Source: Heliopora coerulea (Eukaryota > Cnidaria > Anthozoa > Scleralcyonacea > Helioporidae). Taken from it: DNA of 64,000 bases. The stretch lies in the NCBI GenBank assembly GCA_030142905.1, contig JASJOG010000019.1:186001-250000 (forward strand). Reading direction: 5' to 3'. Made by a program: the position numbers and the translations under genes. This document shows positions 62,640 through 64,000 of the stretch, one piece after another. The notes beneath the pieces were generated by a model. That model did no database searches, was not told the origin of the DNA, and worked only from the letters and a program-made list of their open reading frames with translations. The first letter of the stretch is position 1, and every line of letters starts with the position of its first letter.

Positions 62640-64000
62640 AAGTTTCATTTTAATCCTGATCTCTCCACAATATACAAAATAAATTTGAATTTTCATTCAC
62701 ATGCTTTACTGTCCTTTGAAATCCTGTGTCTGTTGTAATTTTTCCAGTTTTAAGTTTACAGACAAAAAACATCAGTACATGATACCAGCCAAAAATGATG
62801 TACTCATAATGGTCATGGCTAAACAACTTATATGACTGTTTAAATTGTACCAGTGGTAGATTAAGGGGGTAAAAAGAGTGCATGTACACCACATAAAAGT
62901 AATCAATATACTTTTCCCATGGAATTGGCACTTCAGCAAAAAGTTTGAAATTTGGAATGTTGAATATTTTTTGATTCTTCTCCAAATACTGGGTAGTACC
63001 ATAGCTTAAGGTGGACTTAAATTATCTTAAAAAATCTATTAAGGGAAAGACTTCCAAACAAGCCATAGGGGGGTTTACACCTATGTGCTTGTATAGTATA
63101 ATAAACACACAAAAAAATATCAACCTTGTGACCTTCCAATTACAGGTCACTGCTTGTATGCAGGGGTGCTGGGCATAAACCATGGTAACAGGGGAAGAAT
63201 CTCAAAAAGGCCACTTTCACTTTTCCAGTGCTTAACAAGCAGGCAAAAGGAAATTCTTAATTCAGTAAGGGAAGCCATCTAGCCATTCATCATGCAGTGA
63301 ATGTTTGTCAATAAGCCAATAACAGTTTTTGAAGATTAATGCTTACATCTTACACTGTATTTATATTTCAATTCCAGATAATTATTCTGATTCTGGCCTT
63401 TGAGTTTATGTATCTTTGGCAAAAACATAACCCAATTTTTAAATTTTTTTGCTTTATTTACTGGACTTATTCACAATGATAAAATAAATTCAAAAGGAAA
63501 TATAATTTGTTGAGTACACAGCTGCCCTCACTTACCCCCTTGCAAACAAATAGCAACCTGTACACACTCGCTATATAGCTCTGGCTTCCCTGTTTGTATG
63601 CATATCTTTAATTAACAGTCTAGAAGATATCAAGCTACCTTACTCGTAAAAACCTTTTAAATCACACTCAATGCAAAGACATTCTTGAGACAAAGATTAG
63701 ATCACTAAAACACTTGATTACTATATTTGTAAGGACCCAGATAACGTTGGCATTTTTGCACATTTAATCCCCTCTTTTGGCAGATTCTGGAAATCACACA
63801 CTGACATACTTAAAGTGGGGACCATGGGGCCATGGTTCCCTCTTCTCACTGTTTTGCATAGGACATGTTTGCATATACTGGACTTATGCACTTATTATTA
63901 CTTGATTGAAGGCTTCTTCCCTTTTGAATCAGTCACAAAAATTGGCCTGGATCACTGTGGTGTACATTAGCAGACTTTTAAGCCCTTGAGGTTGTCTGCT
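62640..64000. other. Region 5' of the recovered NOX exons, start exon not found
   Basis: The NOX start exon should lie on the minus strand here or beyond the window edge. I found no short ATG exon with a phase-0 donor matching the family's N-terminus. A CAAGGGGGTAAGTGAGG donor-like site near 63,530 (minus strand) could belong to a 5'UTR exon. Two open frames at 62,650-63,002 have no recognisable features. Confidence 0.35.

Noticed and set aside
62650..63002. Two minus-strand frames upstream of NOX exon 62629
   Set aside because: They do not match the NOX N-terminus, and no splice donor in phase 0 joins them to the next exon.

Overview
The window is nuclear DNA from an animal, most likely an anthozoan cnidarian such as a stony coral. 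That identification is an inference. It rests on intron-rich metazoan genes with GT/AG splice sites, a NOX2-like oxidase, a CSTF2 with an unusual repeat region, AT-rich intergenic DNA, and a dense load of short inverted-repeat and tRNA-derived elements. There are no bacterial operons, rRNA or CRISPR arrays.

Layout: 1-14.7 kb is mostly gene-poor and repeat-rich, with a weak two-exon candidate on the minus strand (14.0-9.96 kb) and a weak small ORF at 11.06 kb. GPN2 (minus, 4 exons, complete) covers 21.26-14.76 kb. A small coiled-coil ORF of unknown function (21.70 kb, plus) starts head-to-head with it. From 24.35 to 31.59 kb an unrecognised plus-strand gene is built of internal exons that all begin and end in phase 1. 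CSTF2 (minus, 11 exons, complete, 521 aa) runs 42.61-32.70 kb and shares a 364-bp divergent promoter region with an intronless CRCP/RPC9 (plus, 42.97-43.40 kb). A six-unit polyubiquitin gene (minus) lies at 45.83-44.46 kb. A NOX2-type NADPH oxidase (minus, 20 coding exons recovered, first exon missing) fills 62.63-48.84 kb.

The recognised genes are general cell machinery: RNA polymerase assembly (GPN2), RNA polymerase III (CRCP), mRNA 3'-end formation (CSTF2), protein tagging (ubiquitin), plus a superoxide-producing enzyme (NOX). Two divergent promoters carry the same YY1-like 10-mer.

The most novel items are the phase-1 orphan gene with mutually exclusive exon candidates, a Thr28 substitution fixed in all six ubiquitin units, the MRGPPD repeat in CSTF2, and several families of short mobile elements whose ends and target-site duplications can be read directly. 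All exon boundaries were set by hand from splice consensus, frame continuity and, for known families, fit to remembered protein features; no search was run.
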